From Ligustrum vulgare (lineage: Eukaryota; Streptophyta; Magnoliopsida; Lamiales; Oleaceae): DNA of 64,000 nt. The stretch covers positions 13,989,096 to 14,053,095 of the forward strand of contig OY743170.1 in NCBI GenBank assembly GCA_963555705.1. The letters run 5' to 3'. Made by a program: the position numbers and the translations under genes. Of this stretch, positions 11,993 to 21,758 are shown one piece after another. Position 1 is the first letter of the stretch. Each line of letters begins with the position of its first letter. The notes under the pieces were generated by a model that made no database searches, was not told the origin of the DNA, and saw only the letters and a list, made by a program, of their open reading frames with translations.

Positions 11993-12246
11993 TTTTCACC
12001 ATAATGTTCTCAAATATTATCAATCGGCTAAAATGCCATAACACATGTCATTCTTTTAGGGATGTAATTTCAATCATATATCTCAGTGCGCTTTGGTGGA
12101 GTGTATGCATATCGCACTTTTACAAATAATAAAGCTTCTTGAGCTATTCCCTGTTTGACATAGAATATTGTTGTATGATAAACAATTTCTGAATAAGTTA
12201 TTCTCATAGAAAATAATTTGGAACTTTTGATAATCTAACCGTTTAT

Positions 12247-12453
12247 TATAGAACTTCTGGTTCTATACGGTTTTATTTCATTTCTATGTATGAATATTTG
12301 ATTCAATACAATATCGCTAAACTTCTGGTTCAATACAATGTATATTTCATTTATGAGCTTCTGGTTCATACTATATACATATTTCACTTGTACGTATGAA
12401 CTTCTGGTTCAATAAGATATTTCACTTGTACATATGTATGAACTTCTGGTTCA
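12247..12453. repeat. Hairpin array 2: stem GAAC/GTTC
   Basis: TATAGAAC-TTCTG-GTTCTATA (12247-12267, 8-bp stem), TATGAGC-TTCTG-GTTCATA (12352-12370, one G-T wobble), and TGAAC-TTCTG-GTTCA at 12397-12411 and 12439-12453. A weaker copy lies at about 12319-12335. Confidence 0.85.
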
Positions 12454-12749
12454 ATACAACATTTATTTCATCAGTATTCTATATAGTTCAAATCAGTATA
12501 CCTTTATTACTTTTAGTATACCGAAAAATCAGGTACAATATCCAAGGAAATATCTCATAATCTCAATCTTGTCGCCAAATCTTCCCTTATATCGAAAAAG
12601 GTAATGGCATATTATCTCACCTTTTCAATAATTTATTCCATTATTTCTTGATGGAATCCATATCACTGACACGCGGAGCCGTCGCTCTTTTACGCGTTGA
12701 ATAATGCATTTAAATAGATGATTTGGGAAGAAGGCTAGATCCATCAAAA

Positions 12750-13295
12750 ATGGATATCATACTTTCAAATATTCGCAAATATTATTCCAATCTTCCAGTA
12801 AATGATTTGAGAAAAATTTATCGAATTAGGCTCGAAAGATTGAGGTTGCTGATGGATCATGGCATGCCAGAAGATGTTCGCTGGTTGATCGAAGCAAAAG
12901 TTCGATTAGCTGGTGAATTACCAGATTCATTTTCTAAGCACAAGCCTGGCTTAGGTAAGAGTACTTTTGCAAAGAAGCGAAGAGCAAAAAGATTAAATAG
13001 TTGCTACAAATGTGCTCGATGGACATGTGATACCCGTTGTAAATCAATAGGATATTCATCCATAAATCGAGATGATAAGATAGACTTCATTAAGGGTGGA
13101 CTGAGTAAGGAGTCATTGGATGATATCCGATTGACTCTTGAGACGCACCCTAGTGGATATGTGCAGCGTGAGCTACTATCTTTATGGGCTAAATTCATCA
13201 GCGATAAAGAGAGATATAGTCTCAAAAATATAATAGCAAAAGATCCTGTTTGCCATGCTGTTATAAACAATGATGCTTTGGCTATGCAGCATTAA
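12750..13295 (+). CDS. Cysteine-rich nucleic-acid-binding-like protein (betaflexivirus/carlavirus NABP-like), 181 aa
   Basis: An intact intronless ORF. I chose ATG 12750; an in-frame TTG lies 27 bp upstream but is not a usual plant start. Residues 35-52 are helical-looking; GLGKSTFAKKRRAKR at 67-81 is strongly basic and runs into Cys85-x2-Cys88-x4-Cys93-x3-Cys97, followed by a DFIKGG stretch at 112-117. This order (short helix, glycine, basic arginine-rich run, four-Cys finger, hydrophobic FI.G) is what I know of the small nucleic-acid-binding proteins of Betaflexiviridae, especially carlaviruses, which act as RNA-binding and silencing-suppressor/pathogenicity proteins. Cys spacing is shorter than in the typical carlavirus protein and the C-terminal 80 residues match nothing I know. 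A retrotransposon zinc knuckle is less likely because it would need CCHC. TTTAAATAG lies at 12709-12717. It is antisense to the host element and 248 bp from the LOG ORF. Confidence 0.55.
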   Translation: MDIILSNIRKYYSNLPVNDLRKIYRIRLERLRLLMDHGMPEDVRWLIEAKVRLAGELPDSFSKHKPGLGKSTFAKKRRAKRLNSCYKCARWTCDTRCKSIGYSSINRDDKIDFIKGGLSKESLDDIRLTLETHPSGYVQRELLSLWAKFISDKERYSLKNIIAKDPVCHAVINNDALAMQH

Positions 13296-13543
13296 TACAA
13301 GGTAAATCATTTGATATATATGCACATATAAAATATTTTTTCTGTTTCCTTTCACGAGTTTTGATAAAGGCTGGTTAAAAATATTAAATCGCCGAAAGGT
13401 GAGTAGGATGATTTTGTCAAAAGTAAATCTTCACTTTTTCGAAAAACGACCAGTAAATAGTGAAGTTTTTCGGTTTTAAATAGCCAAACATTTTTCATAG
13501 TTCATGCATCCCAAAATAACATTTTCCTTCTTTACTTTCAAAA
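13296..13543. promoter_or_regulatory. Spacer between the two cargo ORFs with putative TATA motif
   Basis: Contains TTTAAATAG at 13475-13483, the same 9-mer that precedes the upstream ORF (12709-12717), 61 bp before the LOG ATG. It also contains a hairpin CTTCACT...AGTGAAG (about 13428-13466) and CGCCGAAAGGTG (13391-13402), a possible GNRA-loop hairpin. A separate plus-strand promoter for LOG is an inference. Confidence 0.35.
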
Positions 13544-14197
13544 ATGGAAGCACCAAAATTTCGACAGATCAAAACTATCTGTGTATTTTGTGGATCAAAA
13601 GTGGGAAAAGGTTTTGGGTATCTAGAAGCAGCCGTGGATTTAGGAAAGAAATTGGGAGAGAAAGGTATCACTCTCGTGTATGGAGGAGGTAGCAGTGGAT
13701 TGATGGGTTGTGTTTCACAATCCGCTCTAGTAGAGAAAGCAAGAGTGATAGGTGTTATACCTACTCCTTTAGCTGATATTGCAGGCAAAACACGAGGGCA
13801 TGAAGTACAAACCTTATCTATCCATGAACGCATAACTTGCATGTTATATGGTTCTGATGCCTTCATAGCCCTGCCTGGAGGTTTTGGTACTTTAGAAGAA
13901 ATCTTTAATATTACTTCATGGGCTCAACTAGATCTCCATACTAAGCCTATAGGGCTTTTAAATGTAAACAATTTCTTTGATGGTTTGCTAACATTTCTTG
14001 ATTATGCTGTGGAACAGGGATTCATATCTCCATTTTCTAGGAGAATCCTTATTTCTGCTCCTACTATCGAGGAACTGCTGGATAAGTTGCAATCATATAT
14101 TCCAATACAAGATCCAGCAGGAGTAAAGATAGATTGGTCGCAAGGAAGGGGAATCAAGCGAAAATGGAGTCCGGTTAATGTAAATTTATCTTTGTGA
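13544..14197 (+). CDS. LOG: Cytokinin riboside 5'-monophosphate phosphoribohydrolase (LOG-like), 217 aa, intronless
   Basis: LOG enzymes hydrolyse cytokinin ribotides to free active cytokinin and ribose 5-phosphate in the cytosol and nucleus. The full-length Rossmann-type fold is visible: FCGS at 15-18, LVYGGGSSGLMG at 44-55, VIGVIP at 68-73, then the family signature PGGFGTLEE at 111-119 and SWAQL at 125-129. The SAPT segment is at 171-174. Arg96 and Glu119, equivalents of catalytic residues, are present, but the usual Lys after the Arg is Ile97 (HERITCM), which may alter activity. Length matches plant LOGs. Plant LOG genes normally have several introns; this copy has none, so it looks like a cDNA-derived capture. 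It lies antisense inside the LTR element and has no stop or frameshift. The C-terminal ~20 residues are basic and unusual. Context suggests cargo of the element rather than a resident host locus. Confidence 0.88.
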   Translation: MEAPKFRQIKTICVFCGSKVGKGFGYLEAAVDLGKKLGEKGITLVYGGGSSGLMGCVSQSALVEKARVIGVIPTPLADIAGKTRGHEVQTLSIHERITCMLYGSDAFIALPGGFGTLEEIFNITSWAQLDLHTKPIGLLNVNNFFDGLLTFLDYAVEQGFISPFSRRILISAPTIEELLDKLQSYIPIQDPAGVKIDWSQGRGIKRKWSPVNVNLSL

Positions 14198-14518
14198 ACT
14201 CTAGAATAGGTGGTGGTAGAGTACGGAGTATTCTCACTCTTGAGACACACCATAAATTTCTAGGATTTTATCAATGTATTAATCTTGTGTACCTCAAAGA
14301 TTTAAAGTGGTAGAGTATGGAGTATTTCTTACTCTTGAAACACACTTTTTTCTTTATTTCCTCAAAAGGTCAGAGGTGGTAGGATACGGCTACTCCCGAA
14401 ACACATCTCTAATTTTGAGGATCATAAATGTTTTCCCCTTTTGCATTTTGCATGTATGTCTCGTTTATGCTTCTTCAGGAGCAATAATAATATCATTTCA
14501 GTATGTTTAGATGATAAT

Positions 14519-14860
14519 TTTTACTTCTTCTGGAGTAAATATGTACTTCTTCTGGAATATATAAGTGCTCGTGCAAGAACTTTTCCAGGCACTTATCATC
14601 TAACATTCATCTCATAATACTGATGAGATTATTTTCACATTAGCTATATCCGTGCTATCATGTGATATTATCTTATCATACATCAACATTCTCTTGTTGA
14701 ATAATTTTCATCCACCCATTCAAATTCAGATATTGGTAACTTCTGGTACCATTGGATAAAACATTTTATTAATATTTATCAACCTTTTGGTAATGATAAC
14801 TTCTGGTATCATTTGATAAAATATTTTCTAACTTTAGTATTGATAACTTCTGGTATCATT
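14519..14860. repeat. Hairpin array 3: TTTACT, TGGTA and TGATA stems
   Basis: TTTACT..TCTTCTGG..AGTAAA (about 14519-14538) and ATTGGTAACTTCTGGTACCA (14733-14752). TGATAACTTCTGGTATCA occurs at about 14795-14812 and at 14841-14858. All keep the TTCTGG core with flanks able to pair, the last three with one bulged A. Confidence 0.75.
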
Positions 14861-15014
14861 TAATGAAGTATCAAATAACAATAATATTGTATATATATAT
14901 TAACAATAACGATACTGGGGTTATACCACCAAGTATATATGTTGACAACAACCCTCTAATATGTTAGAATTAACCAACAACTGAGGTGTTTATATGTATT
15001 CAATTGATATACCG

Positions 15015-15182
15015 ACCATATAGGCGGTGTCAACGTGATGAAATAATTAAACCAGCCATATAGACGGTATCAACGAGATGAAACAATTAAACCGGCCATA
15101 TAGGCGGAATCGACATAATGAAATAATTAAACCGGGTAAAGCCAACCATGTAGGTGGTAAAACCAACCATGTAGGTGGCAAC
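15015..15182. repeat. Short tandem repeat CCATATAGGCGG / AACCATGTAGGTGG
   Basis: Units of about 45 bp containing CATATAG(A/G)CGG.. and ATGAAA.AATTAAACC recur at about 15016, 15056 and 15096, followed by two shorter units with CCAACCATGTAGGTGG (about 15143 and 15163). They lie between the hairpin arrays and the element leader. Confidence 0.8.
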
Positions 15183-15329
15183 ATAATATAATTCAATTGA
15201 TCACATATTAATCGTTAATTTACGATTATTATACTTGTATGTATTATTAAGGGCAAAATCGTCCATATTTTAATATATTGCTCATATGAATAAATTGAAA
15301 CCGTCAATAGGTTTAAAATTTAATTTAGA

Positions 15330-16105
15330 ACAAACTTACTTTTGGTCCGAAGTTCAAAATCTCGTCAGGATTGCTCCAAAAACAGTTTTTAAGAAAACCG
15401 CCATGTTCGACCGCCGGAATATTTTAAAAACTGCACAAAACAGAAAAATAAGATCATAGAAAAATCCAATTCATCAAAACGGACAAACTGCCTTTCGTCA
15501 TCGCCGGATCCGCCACGCGCCGCCGCCGCCGGCCGCCACGCGCCGGTGATCGGAAAAATTGACCCATCACCATAATATGTGCCTCGGCGTCCTGAACATG
15601 CCGGTGGTCTCCGATTTTCCAAAAGATCAACCGTTTGGCCGGAATCATCATTTTTCAGTCCGCCAGCATCTTCTTCTCCGGACAATAACTTCCGTTTTAA
15701 CCGTTGGATTTGCGCCAAATTTCAGTCGAGTCTTCTCCTAGAAAAACCCGTTGATATGCCGCTGGCCGATCGTCGATCGGAGTTCAGAATCGTCCGGAAT
15801 AAGCATTTCAATTTTCGGTCAGATATCTGTTTTTGCACAGTTTTTCAGATTTTCTTCTTCGGTCGATATCTTTTGTTTCAGCCGTTGGTTCTGCGCCAAA
15901 TTTTAGGCGAGTCTTCTCCTTGACAAGCCCGTTCTGATGGCGGTGGCCGATCGTCGATCGGATATCTGGATCGGCCAGAATCATTCTTTTTCAGTTTGAG
16001 AGAAAAGGAAACATTGGTTAGTAATAATCAGGTTTCTGATACAGAGGCTCATCATTTAGATGCAACTGTAGAGCATACTCCCGTTATTACTCAATTGGTT
16101 AGAGA
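15330..16105 (-). other. GC-rich untranslated leader of the LOG-carrying element
   Basis: Read on the minus strand, this follows the primer-site-like region. It contains two related ~200-bp blocks, each with CGATCGACGATCGGCCA and a GAGAAGACTCG..AAATTTGGCGCA motif (about 15940-15890 and 15770-15705), then a CCGCCGGCGGCG-rich stretch (15500-15550). Such Pro/Ala/Gly-rich leaders precede gag in many plant LTR elements. The 109-codon frame here (15718-15389) has no recognisable domain and I do not call it a gene. Confidence 0.5.
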
Positions 16106-16120
16106 CTCGTGCTGATAACG
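16106..16120 (-). other. Probable primer-binding site
   Basis: CGTTATCAGCACGAG on the minus strand directly after the 5' LTR. I recall this string in the same position in other plant Copia-like elements. The tRNA it pairs with was not established. Confidence 0.55.
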
Positions 16121-16328
16121 TGTTATAAAATCATCGAAATCATAAGAACAACATAGAGAGAGAAATGGAGAGAGTTTAGAGGAGAGAATTTCTCTTCAAG
16201 AATTGGTGTAATAAATTGGTAAGTATAGGCTCCTATTTATAGGAGTGGACAATGGCACAATCGTAATATTGTAAAGTTTACAGGGATATAATGGTTATGT
16301 CATTCACATATATACATTATTTATAACA
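16121..16328 (-). repeat. 5' LTR of the LOG-carrying element
   Basis: Identical copy of 10001-10208 and followed by the target duplication AAAAC. On the minus strand CCTATAAATAGGAGCC is the likely TATA region for element transcription. Confidence 0.93.
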
Positions 16329-16333
16329 AAAAC

Positions 16334-17250
16334 AATAATTAAAACAAAAAACAACTTAAATTTGTGAAACCCTAAATCGGAACAACCATGCAATCGTGTG
16401 GAAATAATTTTTTCTTTCTGGTCATGCAAATGTTGAGCTTGCGATCGCCTAGGACTTTCAAGGAGCGATCGCATGGTTTGATTTTCTACCGCCTACATTT
16501 TTGTTGCTTCCACTGAACTCTTGGCTTGTTTCTTCACTTGATCACTTGGTTTAGTCTTGAATATTCTTCCAATATGCAATTTTGGACTTGTAGACCTCCG
16601 ATCATCTAAGTTGAAGTTTTGTTTAACTTGAATATTTTAGTTTTCCATCAAGCCCACTATGATTCTCATCATTCAAAATGATATGATCTCGTTTAAGAAT
16701 ACGACGAAACTCGCGGAATTGACTATGAAACATTAGAAGTTCTAAATTCAAGTTGGGATGGACAGCAGCATGAAGATCACGGCCTCACGATACAAGAACC
16801 TAAAGTATATTATACCTTAGACTTGTTGAAATGTGGAAACGAAAATCAACATGTGTGAACGCCATAAAGGTTGTCCAGATCATTTGATAAGTTCGATTTT
16901 GATTGTCACAAAGATTGTTAATCTTTGATAAGTTCGGGTTAAGTGCCACAAGATGATTAAATCCTTATAAGTTCGAATTTTAAATGGAATCCTCACCTTT
17001 AGTATCGAAATCACTCAATAGTGTTTATAAAAATTCGATCTAATTATTACAATGAATGAAAATAAAATACAAAGAATGAAAAAGACATAAAACTACGGTA
17101 GTCGCAATTAGGCCGAACAAAATAGGAAACAATAATTAAAATTGAAAATAACTTAAAATTCTCGAAACACTAAATCGGAGCAACCGTGCGATAGCATGGG
17201 TTTAAGTGCCGCGGTCGAGTGGAGATCACTTCTCTTCTTTCTGGTCACGT
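16334..17250 (-). mobile_element. LTR fragments of the TTGATAAGTTC / GCGATCGC family
   Basis: The first part (16334-16700) continues the copy interrupted at 10000 and holds GCGATCGC palindromes (about 16442 and 16463). A second partial copy follows (16850-17240), with ATTTGATAAGTTCG, CTTTGATAAGTTCG, GTCGCAATTAGGC and GTGCGATAGCATGG. The same ordered landmarks occur at 48960-49640. No coding frame. Confidence 0.6.
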
Positions 17251-19153
17251 ATACTTGAAAATTTGTGCATTCTATGAAATATATGATTAAAATTATTTGT
17301 TGAATTTAATTTAAATTAAAATCTAAATTTTAATTCCAACAAAAAATGGGCTACATCTTGGCATGAATATTTGTCTATTTTCATCTAGAGTCTAATTAAG
17401 TAAACCATCAACCTTTAGTTTTATAATTGATGACAACATATCATACTACATATTAAAGTTAGGTACTTCCCAACAAAATCTTTTGAAACTTTTCCAATCT
17501 AACCTGTTTTTCCTAAAATAAAAGTATTTCAATGAATAAGAATATTTTTGATAACTACACTATTATTTTGAAATCGAAAAATATGCAATATAATTATTAA
17601 ATCGAAGATCTCAATGAGAACTTTAATATAAACTCACAAGCTAGAGTCAACTGCAAACATATTGTCCTTAAAATCACATCAAAGATTAAATATTTTGTAC
17701 ATTTTATTTTTTCTCAATATCCCTCTATTTCAAAATTATTTTATTTAAGTTCTATAATTATATTTATAATTTCTTTACTAGATTTAATTTTTTCATATAT
17801 AATTAATTTCAATTCGAGTTACTTTTCTTATAAAATTAAAGGAAATAATAAATATCCGAACTTTTATGTAATTTAATTAAGTCCGAATAATTTTTGCAAC
17901 TTTATATTTAGATCAATTCAGGTTACTTAGTTTGTTACATTCATTTAAATATATGATCACGTGTATTTAATTTGTAATGTTAAAGTAAATATGAAATGAG
18001 ATATTTGTTTAATATATTTAAATATCAAATATTATATTAAGATAGTTAGTAACAATTCTAATAGTACTATTTCACTATTCAGGTAGAAATAAATTTATTT
18101 TTGACAATCTAGAAATTATATTTTGAAAATATTAATTACGTCATAATCATTAAAATTTGATAGTTATGCAAATGGTCATTGATTTTTTTTTATTTTTTAA
18201 TAGTAAGTCATTCAAGTTCTAAACTATTACAATTGTAGCCACTTGGTAAAAAAATTTGAACCCTACTAGGTACACCTTATTCAAAACCTCATTTTTCTAA
18301 AACTCATTTTCAACTAACATTATATTAATAAAATAATCTACTTATAACTACAAAAAACTCCTACTTTTTAAAAATTCATTCTCCCAAAATATATTGTTAC
18401 AGACAACATTATTTAAAATAATAGGTCTCAACAGGGGCTTAAGTACATATTCTCCAAAAAATCACTATTAAAAAACTCATTTCGTATGTAATGAGGGCTT
18501 AAACAAGGACGAGAAAAACGAAATACATAAAGACAGAACACGAATAGGTATTGACCATTTTTTCCACCAAAAGATATTTTCTAAAATGGTAAGTAATATT
18601 AATTAATTAATTAACTACATATTATTCATTTTGGACAAATTTTAAATTTAAAATAATCCAGTTGAATGCAAATTTTTTAATAGTCGCTTTATTCAAGTCC
18701 TTAAGTTTCTTAGTTCATCTTCCCCTCTTGAAAATTAATTACAATTTTTTTTTTAACTTCATAAAATAAAAAAGAAAAAAGAATTTTTTTTTTGTCAATA
18801 TCACTTAAATATTTTTCTTTAAAAAGGGATGAAATAGGAACGTTTACCGATCTATTTTTTATTTTCCTTTTTCTTTTTAATAAAATTGTGAGTGTATATC
18901 ATAGATATACCTATGTTTTTACGTATTACAACTTTTGTTTAAATGTAATTTTATTTTTTCATTTTATGCTTTAAATAGTAAACATGCTAATGGTAAAAAA
19001 TAATTAAGGTATGTGTAATTTGTACCTTTTTGGTGTTTAACTGTTTTCATTCGTTTCTTATTTTTAATTAAATATATTCATTTAACATGTTAACACATAA
19101 ATTCGATATATTTGAGTAACAAATGATCGTGCATCGCACGGGTGTAAGACTAG
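17251..19153. other. AT-rich spacer ending in a Helitron-like 3' terminus
   Basis: No coding signal in 1.9 kb. At the right end CGTGC-ATC-GCACG (19128-19140) forms a hairpin followed about 9 nt later by CTAG (19150-19153) and then T. This is the layout of a Helitron 3' end (hairpin, CTRR, insertion before T). I could not find a convincing TC 5' end, so the element's extent is unknown. Confidence 0.45.
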
Positions 19154-20440
19154 TATGTTATTATATCACCATAGAGTTCTGACCATGATGGCTTGCAATC
19201 GAAAGACAACATATATAGAAATGCACATTGAAGCAAGAGCAGTATGATCTACAATAAGTTGACGACAACAAACTAAGTGCAAGTGGTGAAATTTAAATTT
19301 CAAAATTGATTATTTCTCAACAAACAAACAACACTTTAGTTATTTCATTCTTATACCCAAATTCTTGAGTTGTTCACTGCCATTATCAAGACATAATATA
19401 TTGTACACATCATCAACCTAGCTATAGTTTTAAATTGATGAAAACATATATATTATTATATCAACATAAAGTTGATCTAACCATGATGGCTTGTAATTGA
19501 AGACAACATATGTAGACATGCACATTGGAACAAGAGTAGTAGCTGATGATCTACAATAAGCTCGAGTTTGGCATATATTTTAAAGAGTTTATTTGAAAAA
19601 AATATTTTTTTGAATAGTAGTTTTAGGAGAATGTGTGATTAAAAAGTAGGTAGTTATTTTTTTCTTTTGTTTTATTTGTAATATTATTTTATTGATAAAT
19701 GTGTGGTTAAAAAGAAGAGATAAAAAATGTATTAAAAATTTAAAGGGTCTCAAGGATAAGTTGGGACTTGGCAACAAAGTGTGTAATTGGTGAAATTTAA
19801 ATTTCAAAAATTTTTAGTTCTCAACAAACAAACAAACAACACTTTAGTTCTTTTATTCCACCCAAATCGTGGAGTTGTTCACTGCCATTATCGTGAAATA
19901 ATATATTTTACACCATCAACCTATAGTTTTATATATAATTGATGACAACATATATATTATTATATTAATATAGAGTTGTGACCATGATGGCTTGTAATTG
20001 AGGACAACATATATAGAAATGCACACATGAAACATGAAAATGACAATTAACATCTCAAAACTCTGAAACAAGAGTAGTAGCTGATGATCTACAATAAATT
20101 GACTACAACAAAATAAGTGCATTTTTTTTTTTTTTGGCAAAACGTAATGAACATTGTAAAATGCCACATTAGCAGCATTCATTTAAAAAATATTGTTGAA
20201 TTTCAATTGTTAATATCAATGACAACATTCACTTGTTAGAATGTTGTATAGATCCCTTTCGCAACATTTAATTACCGAATGATGCCTTTTAAATATTGTT
20301 GTAAAAAACCATTTTCGAGTGGTGAAATTTAAATTTCAAAATTGATTATTTCTCAACAAACAAACAATAATTTAGCTCTTTTATTCTTGCAGTACCCAAA
20401 GTGTTGAGTGGTTCATTGCCATTTTCATGACATAAGGAAA
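19154..20440. repeat. Three-copy direct repeat, 0.3-0.5 kb units
   Basis: Units begin near 19155, 19453 and 19955 with ATATTATTATAT.., followed in order by GACCATGATGGCTTG.AAT, GACAACATAT.TAGA.ATGCACA, GATCTACAATAA, GGTGAAATTTAAATTTCAAA, CTCAACAAACAAAC and TTCACTGCCATTAT. Copy 2 carries an extra ~200-bp AT-rich insert (about 19570-19770) and copy 3 an insert at about 20130-20315 with ends of the GCAACATT type. Both inserts look MITE-like. No coding frame. Confidence 0.75.
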
Positions 20441-21165
20441 TACCGCGAGTCACGTGTGTAACATGGAATTTTAGTCAATAACTCAATAATTTGCAATAAG
20501 AGAGAGAATTAGAGATAAGATAGTGATAGAGAGGAAGCAAGAGTACAAGTTACTGCACTATAAGTTAATAAAAGACCTAATTGTTCGAATTGGACAAAAT
20601 ATGTTACCAGATTCAAGCACATGTTCACACCAACATGCACATGTTCGTGTGAACATGTGCCTAAATTGAGTAGTATATCCTACTTGATTCGAGCAACAAA
20701 TCATTACTAAAGTTAATAATAACAGTATTTTGATAAGTATAAACATATAATCTCAGGGGCGGAGCCACCTTTGGCCGTTGGCGAGGAAAGTTTCCCACAT
20801 GGATTTTTGAGGGAAAATTATTTACCTGCATGTTTCATTTCCATTGATATTTGTAACATAGAAATTAATAATTTAATATTAGACATAAAAAAAAAAAAAA
20901 ATCGAATTACCTGAAAGACTAGATGGCGGGGCCGATATTTCTTAATGCAAGAAATCGATGGATTTAAGAAGAAGAAAATGAGGTGTACCGCATTGTTTTC
21001 TACAGTTATAATATTATTTTTGATAATTTTTTTGGGCCACCGTAGACGAATGCGGTTAATTTCGAATTAGGAAATATTCTTGATACTGTTTCGAAGTAAT
21101 TTTGTTAAACATCGTAATGCACAATTCGATTTGCGAACTTTTAAACGATAATGCTGCAATAGAAA
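20441..21165. other. Intergenic, no gene
   Basis: No coding frame or recognisable domain. A short inverted repeat around ACATGTTCACACC...GTGTGAACATGT (20619-20658) and a GGGGCGGAGCCACC element end (20755-20770) are the only structured parts. The latter string is common at the ends of plant repeats and resembles 40500-40560. Confidence 0.4.
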
Positions 21166-21167
21166 GT

Positions 21168-21746
21168 TAAACATGGTTGCCCAATGTAATGAATCTAATT
21201 TGTGATCGTCGCGTCAACTCATCTTTTGGCTTATTTCCGAGCTATATTTCTCAATTGTCCGGGCAGGTTCTTGATATCGGGGCAAAATATTCGATGCTTA
21301 TTTTTAAATGAAAAAACTATATATTGAACGGCTTCACTTAAAATAGCTTGCTAAAGATGGCTACATAAAATATGTTTAATCATTCTATTTTGATTTTTGC
21401 TTACTCCAGCCTCAACTTAAATAAAATTCTACTTTATTTCAATTGAGACTCGCCTGATCGAAATCAAAATGGTTGAACAACGTAATAACTCTAATTTGTG
21501 ACCGTTACCTATTTTGGCTTATTTTCGAGATATATTCTCGAAGTAGGTTATTGGTATCATTTCAAGAACTGGGGTAAAAAATACGATGCTTATTTAAATG
21601 AAAACCCATTTATCGGCTTGACTTAAAATAACTTGCTAAAGATGGCTGCATAAAATATTTCTAATCTTTCTATTTTGTTCTTGCTAACTTGAACTTGAAC
21701 TTAAATAAAAAATTCTACTTGATTTCAACTGAGACTCGTCTGTTTT
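21168..21746. repeat. Tandem duplication, ~290-bp unit
   Basis: 21168-21450 and 21468-21746 share ordered landmarks: ATGGTTG, TAATTTGTGA.CGT, TTTTGGCTTATTT.CGAG, ACGATGCTTATTT, CTTGCTAAAGATGGCT.CATAAAATAT and CAA.TGAGACTCG. Divergence is moderate. Not coding. Confidence 0.75.
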
Positions 21747-21758
21747 GAATAATTAAGT

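Larger units (their letters stand above)
10001..16328 (-). mobile_element. Young LTR retrotransposon without gag-pol, carrying LOG-like and NABP-like ORFs
   Basis: Two 208-bp LTRs (10001-10208 and 16121-16328) are identical by eye, begin TGTTATAAA and end TTTATAACA. The element is flanked by the 5-bp duplication AAAAC (9996-10000 and 16329-16333). The minus strand is the element's sense strand. A tract AAGGGGGAG (10217-10209) lies directly before the 3' LTR, a primer-site-like CGTTATCAGCACGAG (16120-16106) follows the 5' LTR, and the LTR contains CCTATAAATAGG on that strand. The 5.9-kb interior has no gag, protease, integrase or RT in any frame. It contains two intact plus-strand ORFs, five copies of a 3'-region motif, hairpin arrays and a GC-rich leader. 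Movement would need proteins in trans. Identical LTRs imply recent insertion. Confidence 0.9.

Noticed and set aside
12750..12840. Reading the cysteine-rich ORF as a gag nucleocapsid
   Set aside because: A zinc knuckle would be CX2CX4HX4C; here it is CX2CX4CX3C behind a long basic run, with no capsid-like region and in antisense to the element.
13004..13866. Minus-strand ORFs of 88 and 123 codons (and 14002-14253)
   Set aside because: They are antisense to the NABP-like and LOG ORFs, have no known domain, and are explained by codon bias on the plus strand.
13544..14197. LOG as an ordinary resident host gene
   Set aside because: No introns, and it sits between identical LTRs with a target duplication, so capture by the element fits better.
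15389..15923. GC-rich ORFs on both strands
   Set aside because: Low-complexity Pro/Ala/Arg composition in the leader next to the PBS; no domain, and several overlapping frames are open only because of GC content.
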